Below are positions 43,461 through 55,515 of a stretch of 64,000 nucleotides of DNA, one piece after another; position 1 is the first letter of the stretch; every line of letters starts with the position of its first letter. Made by a program: the position numbers and the translations under genes. Under the pieces are notes generated by a model. That model was not told the DNA's origin, did no database searches, and saw nothing but the letters and a program-made list of their open reading frames with translations. This stretch comes from Lumbricus rubellus (lineage: Eukaryota; Annelida; Clitellata; Crassiclitellata; Lumbricidae). The stretch spans positions 26,025,410 to 26,089,409 of the forward strand of contig OX243814.1 of the NCBI GenBank assembly GCA_945859605.1, written 5' to 3'.

Positions 43461-44663
43461 TCATTAATCATTGATAGGCCATCTGTTTGAAGTCTGCTGC
43501 AGCTGGGTTGAAGCATTTGCATGATTACAGCACCATCTGAAACTACTGTGTCTGCAAAAAGTTCCGAAAAATCAGTACTAGTACTTGAAGAGGATTTCAA
43601 ACGTTTTGGCAAATCAGATTTGGTGCCAAATCGTAAACTTTCATGCTGAGAAATAGACGGTGGACATGCTTGATTTTCATGTCTGAAGAACTCAGACAGA
43701 TCAACGTTTCTACTCTGGCATGCAATGTACAATAGGGAAAAGAGTTGACAGTCAGTTTTTAGTTCAGTAACTTTCAGTAGTGCAGCACTCTTGTTCTTGG
43801 AAGCAGGTTTATATGTAAACAGTGGCAGTTTGTTTTTTCGAAGTGGGTCCAAGATAGAAGTTGCACCATTGAATCGATCTTCTATGAATTGTTTCATTAT
43901 TGCAATTCCTATTTCATGAACTCTTTTCACAGTTTTGTAAACGGCCTTGTCAGCTATGACATGAGTATCCAAACTCAGCAAATCATCAGATGAAATTTGA
44001 CCAAAAGGACACTGCTTCAAATATTTCGACTAGGTTTGTAACATCCTGCTTGTAGCTATGTTGGCATGATGGTTTCTGTTCATGATGGGAACGGGTTTGC
44101 AAATCTGAATTTGAACGACCTTCAAAATCATCAAGAATTCTTACTATCTCAGGTCCTGCAACAATCCATCGACTAAGACTTGCTTCACTTTCGGTCAGTC
44201 CTATTGCACCTCCATCACCTTTGATCAGTGCATTCAGCTGCTCATGAGCATGATCAATAGAAATATTTGAAAAGTGACGGTTTGACTTAGACACTGTAAA
44301 ATATGATGCAGAAAATTGAGATGTAATTTCAGGATGTGTTACTTTCAGATTCTGCATATCTCTTAAATGAACAGTCATCCAGCGAGCATAATGAGTGTGG
44401 TCAAGAGAGAAAAACCAGGGAGCTATAGCATGCATAGACTCAATATACAATTCAAAATTGCCTTCTCTGATAGATCGAACAAATGTTAGCAACATTAATT
44501 CCAGCTCTAATACCGTGTTCCAATATTGAAACTGTGTTGAGGTCTCAGCTCTGCGAGAACGCCATAGTTCAAATGACAGGATTTCTTCTTGATCAGAGAA
44601 ACAATCACGATACTGTGAATAGCAGTGCAGCAGTAACAGCGTGTACATAGCGAGTTCGTTTAA

Positions 44664-45334
44664 CCCTCTCACCCCTATATCCTCACAGCAAGCGGAACGC
44701 CCACCCGATGGCCCTGAGCAAAAAGGAAATTTTGATAAAAAAATTTATTATGCTATTTTTTGCATGATAACAACTCATAATTATGAAATGTGAATAGTGG
44801 CAGTTATTGGCTGTTTGCAATCAATAAACACAGTGAGTAATCTGTTTAGCGCCAGTATTCAACTTTCTGGTGGTAGTCTGACCAACATGTGCTGCCCACA
44901 CGAAGACACAGATATGCGTTACACTCCCGACAATGGAAAACAGTCTTATGTTCCTTGTGAGGGTTGTTCTTCTTGTTGACTGAAGGATTGTCTCGCAAGA
45001 AGCGTAGAACCTTCTTTCTGCAAACGATGCATCTGTTGTTTTTTGGCATTATGCACTAAATTCACTGAAGTTTATCAAATAAAAATTAAATAGGCAAAAC
45101 AAACACTGCTTACCAACATCAATGGCCACTGACTTTACTACATGTTCAACGTCACTTCAACGTCACTTCCGGTTGAAAATTAAATAGTAAGTAAACCAAT
45201 AAGCCATAGTAAAACAAAAGCCACTATAATGGCCTTACGGGGATACGGTTTATATGTTGAAGCCTCTATAGCGGCTTTACGGGTATTTGTCAAAGACCAC
45301 CAAGCCGCTATAGCGGCTATACGGGGCAAGAGGG
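44664..45334 (-). mobile_element. piggyBac element C, 671 bp
   Basis: TTAA at 44660-44663 and 45335-45338. Left end CCCTCTCACCCCTATATCC, right end (inverted) CCCTCTTGCCCCGTATAGC. Removing it joins the reading frame of the surrounding Academ-like gene (AESFMNASHV to RTRYVHAVT), an internal empty-site proof. The third distinct piggyBac TIR family in the window. Confidence 0.9.
44846..45049 (-). pseudogene. piggyBac cysteine-rich domain remnant
   Basis: NNRCIVCRKKVLRF then VFHCRECNAYLCL and CWSDYHQK give the C..C...C..C..LC...C...YH spacing of the C-terminal zinc-binding domain of piggyBac transposases, which binds the TIRs. The catalytic domain is gone. Confidence 0.8.
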
Positions 45335-47438
45335 TTAACATGAGATGCATTCATAAATGACTCAGCAACTCCTGAAGTAGCCACACCGGCAGTCACCAAA
45401 CACTGTACCAGAACCATCCAGCCAATGACCCAACATTCTGAGTAACGCCATCTCGATATGCAGGCCTCCCATCATGATAACAAACTTATTCTCACCAAAT
45501 GTGTTGGGCCAATGCCACTGAATTTGCTTTGCCAAAGCATAAAGTGGCTGCTCATAAGTCACAACTGGTGTCTGACCAGGATTCAGTTTGTTAACTGCAG
45601 TGGAGACAATGGATAGCGAATGCCTAATCATAACACTCTGTTTGACTTTGGACAACCACCCATATTCGGTCAGAGCAGAACTACTACGAGAATTGATCAT
45701 AAGACATGGAAGTTGAGGAACAACAGGACACAATTTAGGCAAAATGCACGGCGGCACATTCGAAAAAGAAATTGGTAATGATATATCGCTTGATGAACTA
45801 GAAGCACTTTCAAAATTATGATCCATACAACGATCAACACCGGCATTCGATGATGTAGGAAACTGTATGAGTGAAATAGCAGTACCATGGAACGAACTTT
45901 TAGCTGTGCCGGAACTCAGATTATGATCTATATTGTCTACGGCTGCTACAGTTAACAGGTTTCCACGGAGAACTGGGGGACAAACCACTTCCTCCTCTTT
46001 GTATAAATCACACACAGAGTTCCCAAACTTATTTGTTATTTCAAGAACTCTCTCATACGATATTGATAAACCTAGCTTGAGACACTTGTCAACTACTTTC
46101 TTTTTGCGAGTTGCTGAATGTAGCATCATGCCGACATAAATAGGCAGTGGTGTTTCTTGACTTTGAGAGTGGCACACAATGGGTGACTTTTGAAAGGTGC
46201 ATACTGGTAAAGATTTCTTCGGTGTTTTAACAGAATTGTAAACAATCAACTGTGAAATTGATAGTGCTGCTTGATTGTCATTTCCGTCGAAAAATCCTGG
46301 TCCTTGTAACAACATCGTAATTAAAGACAATAATGTTTGAGGTACCGATTCCTTTTGTGCTGGAAGTGAACCATTGAAAGAGGATGTTTTTGACCTGAAA
46401 AGTTCTTTTCGTATCATCTTAGCTGTGTGCATTAGGTGAATAGCATCAGTATCCCCGTTACTTTTGAAATGTTGCAAAGTGATGCCTAAATGATCATTAT
46501 ATGTCAACAAAACATCTCGACCCTGTGTAACAGCAGTAAGATTTGGACAATTTTCGAGCAATCTGTCTTTAAATCTTGTTGACTGAACTCTATTCTCAAC
46601 CAGAGAACCATGCACTTTGAGTTGCTCCATGTAAAGATCTACAAGTGAACTCAAAGTAAAAACTGTAGGAGTCTTTTCATCCTGCCTTAGGTCTTCCATA
46701 TAAGATGCTACATTTGCAAAAGCGAGGGACTCGGCATCAACCTGCACATGTGATATCTCTGATTCTAACTGAAGAGCAGGTCTTTGGACATGAGAAGCCT
46801 TTCTATACAAAGATAACAAACACAATGGATGATATTGAGCTTCAGTTGCAATAAGATCATCCAAACCTTGTGTGAGTTTTGCAATTAGCATGTGATCCTT
46901 CAAAACTTTGGCACAACTGCGTATTTTATCAGATACAGATTTGATCATGACCCTCCGCTTATTTTCTTTGCCTTCTTCTTCACAGAAAAAACACAGAGAA
47001 GGGAATGCCGTCTCTACAAAACCTGATGAAGAACGGGTTGTTCGAACAAGCTTTGCAGGTGTCTCGTAGTCGTCGTCACGGCTTACCTCGGAGAGATGCT
47101 GGTCTGCTTGAGTGGCAACTGTAGTTCGAAGATGTTTAGTGTGAAGGTTGAAGAGTGGTGCTGTGTAACAGGTTTCTGCACTGTTTGTGCCAGCAGGCAT
47201 TTTGTCTCTTACAAGTTTCTTCGATTCCGTCACCTTCATCCCAAAGGTTGAGATTTAAGCCAGGTGGAACACCTCCGATTTCCTGGAATCCGTTAACATG
47301 CTCCGACAGGGTTTTGTAACCACAGCCAGAGTCAGGTTTTTTCGAAACGCCAGGGCAGATGTTTTTGTCACGAGTCAATATTCGGCAAAATATACAGATA
47401 CTCCAATTAAAAGTATGCCCTTTTGAACAGTTATCCAT

Positions 47439-48059
47439 TTTTCGAACGTCTGCTTATTCCGAAACAACTAGAAGGATCGAATCAAACTGTAATTTCACGG
47501 GCATCACTATTTGCCTGAAATACACCGACTCCCCATTGAAAGTACGCGTTGTCGAAAAGTTATCCATGTTTTGAAAGCGACTGCTTAATATGAAACAACA
47601 GAACGACTACAAACGAGTAACTTTATGACTTCCATCTGTCAAAATGTAAGACCGTTATAAAATTATTTGCCAACAAATTTTTCCACACACGACATCTCTT
47701 TGGTAGCACAACAATTAGTTTTTTTTATTAATTACAGGCCCTGAATACAAGCGAATACAAGCCCAAAGTGTCTAAATATAGATATCAATGAACGTTTATC
47801 TCTACGCGAAATGAGGTCAAATGTATTAGGCCACAAGGACGCCAAAAATTTAGTGTGCATAACTTTATTTTATTATTATTCTTAAGAAGTTCAGACATGA
47901 TGTGGATGTAGCTGATCGTTGTTGCCAATATTTATATACTGTAAAATATAAATATTTTGCTTGTTCGTTCAGTTTGCCTGATTTTGATAATTTCAGTGCT
48001 CTAGCCGAAGGACTAACACAAAAATTGCTTATCAAAATCAGGCGGAATCAAAATAGGTC
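47439..48059. other. No gene seen
   Basis: AT-rich; a short palindrome TATTTATATACTGTAAAATA lies near 47930. No terminus of the Academ-like element was identified. Confidence 0.45.
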
Positions 48060-48720
48060 TTGATGCTAAACGAGACTTGAGTTCCACAAACGCCTTATCA
48101 GCCTCAACCGACCATTTAAATGGAATGCCCTTCTGCAGTAAGCAGCAACGTAAGAGGTAAATACCGGCGATAATACCCAGCTAATCCCCAAAAAGACTGC
48201 ACTTGCTTTTTATTGACCGGCTGTGGAAAACGCAACAATGCTTCCACTTTCTTCATTCTCGGCTGCACACCATTAATACCAATATGATGCCCCAAGAAAT
48301 CAATTTCAGCATTTGCAAACACACATTTAGCCAAATTCAATGTCAAATGTACACCAGATGTCACTTCTTTGCAACACCTTTCTCAAATGCAACAAATGTT
48401 CAGACCATCCCAAACTGAATATAATTATGTCATCCAAATAGGCATCACAGAAATCATGCAACCCTTTCAAAACTTTTGTAATTAAATGAGAAAATGAGGC
48501 TGGTGCATTTTTCAAGCCAAAACTCATGTATTTCCATTGATAATGCCCCATTAGGAGTGACAAAAGCAGTTAAAGGAATAGAATCCGGATGCATGGGAAT
48601 TATTGTATCCCGGACGAGCCCCCATATGGTAGAAGTCGTATAGTAAAGTGGTCGTTGATAGCTCCAGGGGCGTCCCAAGTTCAACTTCTGATAGTAAAAA
48701 CGTAGAGAATTCACGGCGAA
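48060..48720 (-). pseudogene. Ty3-like retrotransposon RT fragment
   Basis: Three minus-strand frames carry consecutive reverse-transcriptase pieces: IPLTAFVTPNG, GHYQWKYMSFGLKNAPASFS, FCDAYLDDIIIFS (the catalytic DD), CVFANAEIDFLGHHIG and KQVQSFWGLAGYYRRYL. The order and the YLDD box fit Ty3-type polymerases. It is broken by frameshifts and lacks the other pol domains and LTRs. Confidence 0.8.
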
Positions 48721-48953
48721 AGTCTCCTCTCGAATAATGTTAGTTTAACCCTTTGCATGCCAGGTTTTAGCGTCTTCAGATAGAAGTAGCTTCCAACACA
48801 GTTCACAGAAAGTCTGATATTATAAAGTTCCACAGTTGATTCGACTTAAAGTACGTATCTATTACGCAGTAACTCGTCTAACATGAGTCTGTATCAACTG
48901 CAAAAGAGGTGCGACCGACCAGACGGCAGACTTCGTTCAACTGCTCTCTCTCT

Positions 48954-49346
48954 AGGGCCGTAGCTAGGGGGTTGTTTTGGGTGTTTGAACACCTCTCGAA
49001 ATGTAAAATGTAAAAAATAATATAATGCATTTACTAGCACATGATGTAAAAACCATGAAATAAAACCATGAAAACACCATATTATTCACTAGCACATAAT
49101 GAAAAAAACATGAAATTAGGCGAAAGATACAAAGAAAGCCGTTTCCGATGGTCTTCTGAAATTTTGACGACTAAAAAAGATATCTTCAGAAATTTTGACA
49201 GCTAAAAAAAAGGTGTCTTCAGAAATTTTGACGACTAAACAAAGGTGTCTTCAGACATTTTTACGACTAAAAAGTCGTAAGAAATTCTCCGCTGAAGAAA
49301 CACACACCTCCCCCCCCCCCCCAAATCAAATCCTGGCTACGGCCTT
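48954..49346. mobile_element. Candidate miniature hAT-like element
   Basis: AGGGCCGTAGCTAGGG at the left and CCTGGCTACGGCCTT at the right are inverse ends. CT-rich 8-mers flank both sides but do not match exactly. Four ~37-bp tandem units (TCTTCAGAAATTTTGACGAC) fill 49154-49275, and a run of about 14 C precedes the right end. Confidence 0.6.
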
Positions 49347-49958
49347 GTCTCTCTTTCACGCATTAGTCACCACCACACCTACCTCACCACACCATCCTAT
49401 CAACCATATGCAGCAGGTAACAAGAGCTACAGCATTTTGGCTCTGATTGAGCTATGAAGCTGCCATAGACTGTCTGTGGGATTATGATGCTTATGTGTTC
49501 ACAATTCTACTATACGGGACTACTTTTGGTTACTTTTGTGAAAGTATTGAATGTCTGAAAGTTGAATGTGTGGCCAGACTGGTAATATTCTCATAGATTT
49601 TGTATTCAGGGCACTACCTCTTGGCTGAAGAGAGACTTTGGTTTTTAAATGCTGCATCTTTTAACTTCAGGGTGCTTCTAGCCAAGTAGCAAATACTAAT
49701 AAGCAAGCTAAGGTCTTGTTGGTCCACACTGGTTCAGTTACCTCAGTCGTTGGGTATTGTGCGTTTGTTGGCATTGTATCCACAGGATGTTGACATTGCG
49801 CTCTCAAATACCTGAACATATTTTCTGCTAGTAATAATAATTATGACAATTTATGTGTTGCCTAAGTCAGACCATGTGTGTCTGTGATATACATAGCCGT
49901 GTTCTTGTGCCTGGAAATATTGTTAAATTGTCTACTTAATGGTTAATAATAAGGCGTA

Positions 49959-50360
49959 AAAAAAATTGTTGTGTTTCCGGTAACGCGACCGACCCATTTT
50001 TACGGCCGCGACCCAAATATTTTTGTAAAAAAATTTTATTTAATTTTTTTTCCCAAAAAAAATTTAAATTTTTTTTTTAAAAATATTTTTTTAACATTTG
50101 TATTGACATAACATAAGAGACGTCAACAAAATTAAATTAATAGGACTGTTTCTAGAGCAGTTTTAGGTGCAGACAGTCGGGAAATAGGCAGTTTATACTT
50201 GCTTAGAACACGTACTTTGTTTCAGCGTGCAAAAAAGACTAGTGGGGTATACTTTTTCGGATAGTCACTGCATAAAAATATTTTGCAAAATAAAAATATT
50301 TTCCGACCTACCTACCCAATTTTTTTTAGCTCTGTTACCGGAAACACAACATTTTTTTTT
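49959..50360. mobile_element. Miniature element with TA target site
   Basis: Left end AAAAAAATTGTTGTGTTTCC then GGTAAC; right end is its inverse (GTTACCGGAAACACAACA, T-run). TA on both sides (49957-49958, 50361-50362) suits a Tc1/mariner derivative. The interior is T/A homopolymer with no coding sequence. Confidence 0.65.
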
Positions 50361-50362
50361 TA

Positions 50363-52649
50363 GGCCTAACAAGTTTTACTTGTGCATGCAGTGTAGGCCT
50401 ACAATTATTATGATTGATGTAACTTTAGACATGATAAGTTTTGACTGTCGTCTTGACTGGTTGTTCACTTTCTAGAGTTGCTTTTGTTTTGATTTTTCAT
50501 GTTTTGATGTCGAAGTATGGCTTGAGTACGTTCACCTTGTAAATATGTTTGTAATCCATTTAATTTAAAAATCTGTTGTTCAAGTTACTGACTTTGTAAA
50601 GAAACTGCAGACGTTTTTTGCCAAGCTTTGATTCAAAGTTGCAAATAAATAAGAGCAGTTAAGAAATTGACAGAAATTTTGGTCAGTCTCAGGAGTGAAA
50701 CATGTTGTTCAGCTTGATATAATTTTCTATAATTATAATCGATGCAAGGCTGAAGACTTGAAACTGAACATACGTTAAACATCTGCAGTGTTTTTGTGAT
50801 GTATGTCAATGAGGGCCCTATTAACGGGATGACTACCGGTATTTTACTAGCAAATTTGCATGTAAACTTCCTAACTTGATAGTTATTATTTTGTAAACAG
50901 ATTAAATTAGAACTACATGCATTTATATTCTATATTCTGATGGGAGAATTGTTTCCCAGTTGCATGTATGATGTTGGTCATTTTATTGGTCGTTCTTTCT
51001 TCTTAATCTTGATGATTTTCTGTTGATCTGAGTAATAACATTCTGATTTTGTAATTCCTTCTCAAGTTTTCTGTTGATGAATTACTGTTCTACATGTATG
51101 TGCTTGCTTTGGATTATCATACTTCAGTATTGTTCAAGTATGTGGTGTTTCGTAGTTTAGTTCTATGCATATCAATTGGTGGATTAGTGTTTAATTGGAT
51201 GGTTGAATGTGTGAAAGAGACCATTCCAGGTACATGAAAATTATTGATTCCCTATAACTCGTAATTGTACTCTTAAAATTTCTAAAGTGCCACTTGAAAA
51301 CCAAATGTAGGAAGCCAGCTTACTCATGCATGCTACATCAAGTCACAGGTCTATACAAAGGAGGCCCAAGTCTGGTTTCAGAGGGTCAGATTGGGCAGAG
51401 TAGATGTTAAATTGGGTTTTGTTTGGGACGATGATTGGAAGGTGTACGTTCAGATAAGTCCTGATAAGAGTTCTTAAAGAGTTGAGACTTTGGTTTTGAA
51501 TGGAAAGTCCAAGGGGTGATAAATGGAAGAGTCGGAAGTTAATTGGTAATGATAGTGGAGGAACCAAGTGTGGCAGATCATTCCAGGGACATGGTGCTGT
51601 AATGGATGTGGCTTTGTTGGAGAACTTGAGATGAGTAGTAATGGCGGGGGGTATTTGAGAAAGAGTGAATGAAAGATGTTTGGGTAGAGCAGGTTGGCTG
51701 GTTGGTGAGGCGTTCGCAAAGAGATCTAGGCTGTGCGAGTATTGTAGGGAGTTGTAGGCTACTGAATGGACTTTAAAAGAATTGTGCTAGCTTTTTACAC
51801 TTTAGCATCGTTTAGGGTTGTGATGAGCAACTTGGAGTTGTTCTTAAAAGGCTGCGTAAATGTCCCAGTACATACTTCTCTGATATTTGCGCATATTTTA
51901 GGTCAATACCATTCAAGGCCAACAAAACTTTGATTTAGGTCTTATGATCTTGCCTTGTGCAAAATGTCTTTTTACCATATACTTTTTCATCAGTGGAAAT
52001 TCACTCCTATCTTTTTTATACAGCGTTTTCTCGTGATAGATCTACCAGAGTGGTTTATACAATTCTCTGGCTGACAGTAAGATTAATTTTTTTTCTTGCA
52101 TTCAAGTTTTTTTCCATGTGTTTTATTCATATCGACTTTTGAGGTTTCTGATTGCTAATATTTTTCAGCTTTTGCCTTTGCATTTTTAATGTTATCTGTA
52201 AATTAACTGTTTGTAAATTGAAGAATTGTAAAATTAATCTACCTGCTCGGTGATGTCCTTTTCATGAGTGTGGTATACAGCATATTTTGTAATTGCAGGA
52301 TATTCCTTGTCAAGTCTTCACATGTTTGACTTAATTCCTATGCTAATGAGAGGCAAAACGGAGATTTAAAAATGTCAGCCACATGTGTACTTTAAGAAAT
52401 ACATACACACTGGTTCCTTAATTATTTTGGCTTGTAAATATATTTTCCTTGCGCCACATGTTATTCTTTTGACTATTGATTGACTTTAAGATTAGCTGTT
52501 GACTCTGATTTATGCTTTTCTGATGATATTATTGTTAAAGTTGAAAATAATTTCTCAGTAAAACAGTTTGTGTATGTCTTTTGTTAAGAATTGTTCTTGC
52601 TATTGATCTGAAATTTATTTTTATGGTGTTTCCATTAGGCTACCTTATG
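50363..52649. other. No certain gene
   Basis: T-rich sequence. At 51480-51720 a minus-strand frame with PWNDLP-like and FKTK-like pieces might be a decayed LINE polymerase tail, but it is too weak to call. Confidence 0.35.
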
Positions 52650-52754
52650 TGTGCTTTTCCTGCCGACCAGTACACACTTGTTTATAGAAAAAAGGTCCAT
52701 TTCAGTAAGTGAGCAACTAAGCAAGGTTATCTGAATATTCCCGTTTCGTATCAC
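52650..52754. repeat. 105-bp direct repeat, copy 1
   Basis: It matches 53175-53279 at about 85 percent by eye (shared GGTCCATTTCAGTAAG and GAGCAACTAAGCAAGG). It marks a duplicated segment of about 525 bp. Confidence 0.8.
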
Positions 52755-53174
52755 TCTTTTTCCTCTTGCCTCTCCTTCTCTCCTTCAGTGAATGTCTGTC
52801 ATTAACCCTTTGTATGTCCTCCCTCCCAATCCATGAACTGCTCTTGTATGATATCTCTATCCTTCTCCTCTCTCCCGTTCACACTCCCCTCCTTTCTATC
52901 CGCACTGTGCTGCGTTCATCCTATATTGAGTTTGCCCACATCAGAGTCGCCTTAGAATTATTTATCTGTGTTTATGTTAGCCAGTAATGCAGTGTGTATT
53001 TATTGGTTCTTGATTCCCATTTTTAGTAGCCCCCCTCCCAATGGCCCTCCATCCAACTCGCCGTCTATGTATCTCTTCCTCCTGACCCTCAGTTTCTGAC
53101 CTGGCATGATACCGTGACCAAGTAATGGTTCTCGCGGGTTTACATGATACATTGTGCCATTGTATCAGCTTAAG

Positions 53175-53279
53175 TGTGCTTTTACAATTGACCGGTACAT
53201 ACTCTTTTGTAGAAAAAGGGTCCATTTCAGTAAGGGAGCAACTAAGCAAGGTCATCTGAATATTCCTGTTTCGTATCAC
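53175..53279. repeat. 105-bp direct repeat, copy 2
   Basis: Partner of 52650-52754. The stretch between the copies shows no gene; it contains pyrimidine-rich sequence with TTAACCCTTTG at 52803. Confidence 0.8.
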
Positions 53280-53642
53280 AGCCTGTGGGTAGCATTATAA
53301 AATTATACGTGTAGCCTACATTCTATAAGCAATGTCAGACACAGTCACAATTGCTGTGGATGATCAAACTGGGGAGATTTATTGAATCTAATCAAGCCAT
53401 CTCTTACACAGAGGCAATATGAGAATTGTAGAAATAACGGGGGATGGGTCAGACGTTGATTTACGTGAAGTTAGGTTGATCAATGAAGGCTTTACTAAGG
53501 GGGGGGGGGGTTCTAAGAAAGTTTAGGGGTTGAACCCCTCAACCACCCCTCCACCCCGGAAATTCTCAACGTGCACAGAGGCGGGCTGACGGCTCGATGT
53601 AGGTTATCCAGAACAACGTTTTGTTTGTATGTGCACTTGTTA

Positions 53643-53836
53643 TAGCGCCCCTTCAAGCTCTCTTCTACTCAGAGGCGCTCCCGAATGCAGAGCGGACACT
53701 GCATCGAAGTTTCACGCCGAAGCGCTGAGCAATTGTGAGTGAAGGACTTGCCCAAGGTCCTTACGCGGCGAAGTGGATTCGAACCTCAAACCTTCCGGCT
53801 CCAAGGCAACGACGCCACCACTACACCACCGCACCC
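53643..53836 (-). repeat. tRNA-derived SINE
   Basis: Read on the minus strand, a tRNA-like head has an A box TGGTGTAGTGG (53818-53828) and a perfect B box GGTTCGAATCC (53775-53785). It is followed by CCTTGGGCAAGTCCTTCACT and a tail ending GGGGCGCTATAAC. Tail fragments recur at 33572 (AGAGGCGCTCCC), 53985-53995 and 55638-55652. Transcription would be by RNA polymerase III. Confidence 0.75.
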
Positions 53837-54195
53837 CCACGATGTTATGTAGAGTCTGTAGACGACGGCGAAGTACACGCGGCAATGACCATTTGACGTA
53901 GACACGAGCAGAGGCAGCCAGACTATCGGCGTCCGCTGTATGTAAGCACAGTAGGCTTATAATGCATGTATAAATGGCCATTTATATAGCGCCACACAGG
54001 AACCTCACAATATTTTAGTTGATGACTAATTGCATTTGCTAGAATGACGTAAGGTGCCTCCTATGTTCCTGCGAGTTGTCCGATGAGTTGTGGTAAAAGA
54101 ATTTGATTCAGGCCTCTTACTATTAGGCGCACGACAATGTCTTCTGCAAAGGTTAATTTTTCGTGACTTGGCTTCATTGTCTTCGGACTCCAAAG

Positions 54196-54604
54196 CAGGG
54201 GCGGATCCAGGGGGGCTTATCCGGCCATGGCCTCCCCATTTGGAATTCCCATGTATCGTGGCGCCCCCCCCCCCCATTTGGATTGAACATGCTGTGGAAC
54301 AATGTATATATTGTACAATTTGGCCCCCCCCCCTATTAAGAAATGCCCATGCACTGCGGCCCCCCATTTGGAAATGGCATGTTTTTCTAGAAGTCAGAGG
54401 ACTAAAAAAGGTCATTAACTTTTTTGGTGGGCAAAATACTATTATTTTCCCGAAAATGTGGCCGGATGACTAAAAAAAGGTCCATCAACTTTTTTGGCGG
54501 ATATGAAAGAAAAAATTTCCAGACCCAAGGCCTAAAATTTTTCCCGGACCCAGGACCAACAATTTTTGCCCCCCCCCCGTCCAAAGTTTCTGTATCCGCC
54601 CTTG
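54196..54604. mobile_element. Non-autonomous hAT, 409 bp, exact target duplication
   Basis: Starts CAGGGGCGGATCC and ends GGCGGATACAG-inverse CTGTATCCGCCCTTG. CTCCAAAG is duplicated exactly at 54188-54195 and 54605-54612. The first nine bases of its terminus (CAGGGGCGG) equal those of the autonomous hAT at 2440, so that family might mobilise it. Confidence 0.9.
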
Positions 54605-54612
54605 CTCCAAAG

Positions 54613-55381
54613 TATATTCTTTCTTTGGTGCACCCAAACAAATCCCATTGTAATTATAGGCAGATTAGGCTTGCTGAATGTCTCTGCTGCTATAGCCTAC
54701 ACACGATTTGTCCTTTACGTTGACACATCCAGTGATTGACCTGTTGCTCTGCGTGTTCGGATCGACGATGTGCATAATTACATTGGACTGCCACACAATA
54801 CGAGTGTGTGTGTGTGCGACGTCAATGCTATGTGACTGCATGTCCAATGTCCATTCACGGAATCTTCTGTTGTATTGCGAAGAATTGGCCTAATTAATAA
54901 TTATCATTGTGATTTTTGAACATTGATTATCGCTTAGGCCAATAAGGATCAGACATAGAACGCTACTGGACCAGCGCCGGCGATCTGTTCTGTTTTGCAC
55001 GCTATCTATCTTATGTTTAGAAATGAAAGAATGGACCAATTAAGTGAGAGGAAAAGAGATCTAGTGGATGCGTTGGAAGAGAACGTAGACGTACGTTGTT
55101 GTCGTTAGCTCAGCTTTCAATCTACCGTAGAATTATGCGCCTCCTCAGCCGAGTAGGAAGCAGCGAGACAACAGAAGACGGCTGCTGCATGCCCCCACCC
55201 CACCCCCAAATGCCCCCGGGCCGATGCCACCGCCCGTCGGGTGACCAGGTGTAGGAATTGCCTGATCAACGGACTCGGTTAATCTACCCGTCTGCTGTAA
55301 TTTATGACATCATTCAACTTGATTCAAGCGACCACACTGTTGAAATTTAAAGTTCTAGTCATGGTTTTCGAGTTCTTCTAG
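54613..55381. other. No gene seen
   Basis: Nothing recognised. A short TG-repeat is at 54804-54816. Confidence 0.45.
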
Positions 55382-55515
55382 GTTAACCCTTTAACGACGA
55401 GAGTAGGCATACCTGGCATAGGTTCATGGGCCTTCTAAAAGTGGCTGAGGGCTTGGGAGTGGCCCGAGTGGGTGCCAATGCAGGTCGTCGTTTAGGTGCT
55501 AAAAGAGTAAAAGTC
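55382..55515. mobile_element. Possible miniature piggyBac-like element
   Basis: TTAACCCTTTAACGACGA at the left and TCGTCGTTTAGG...AGAGT at the right are partly inverse. The right TTAA is absent. TTAACCCTTT also starts blocks at 48746, 52803 and 60918. Confidence 0.3.

Larger units (their letters stand above)
43461..47438 (-). pseudogene. Academ-like transposon protein, interrupted
   Basis: Pieces in order: 47438-47136 (N-terminal Cys-rich, SICIFCRILTRDKNICPGVS); 47239-45362 (LCFFCEEEGKENKRRVMIKS, IATEAQYHPLCLLSLYRK, TVAAVDNIDHNLSS, VVTYEQPLYALAKQIQWHWP, IMMGGLHIEMALLRMLGHWL); 44672-43986 (SMHAIAPWFFSLDHTHYARW, SIDHAHEQLNALIKGDGGAI, GLTESEASLSRWIVAGPE); and 44020-43461 (NKLPLFTYKP, FSLLYIACQSRNVDLSEFFR, DTVVSDGAVIMQML). 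From memory this domain order matches large Academ-type transposon proteins, which continue into an XPG-like nuclease; here the nuclease is missing and the frame passes into the QNKN protein. Frameshifts occur near 47180, 45380, 44670 and 44010, and a piggyBac splits it at 44664-45334. Confidence 0.6.

Noticed and set aside
51343..51719. LINE polymerase tail on the minus strand
   Set aside because: Only a few matching positions (PWNDLP, FKTK); too weak to call.
54026..54641. Frames of 127, 129 and 99 codons
   Set aside because: They cross the miniature hAT borders and consist of its G/C-run sequence.
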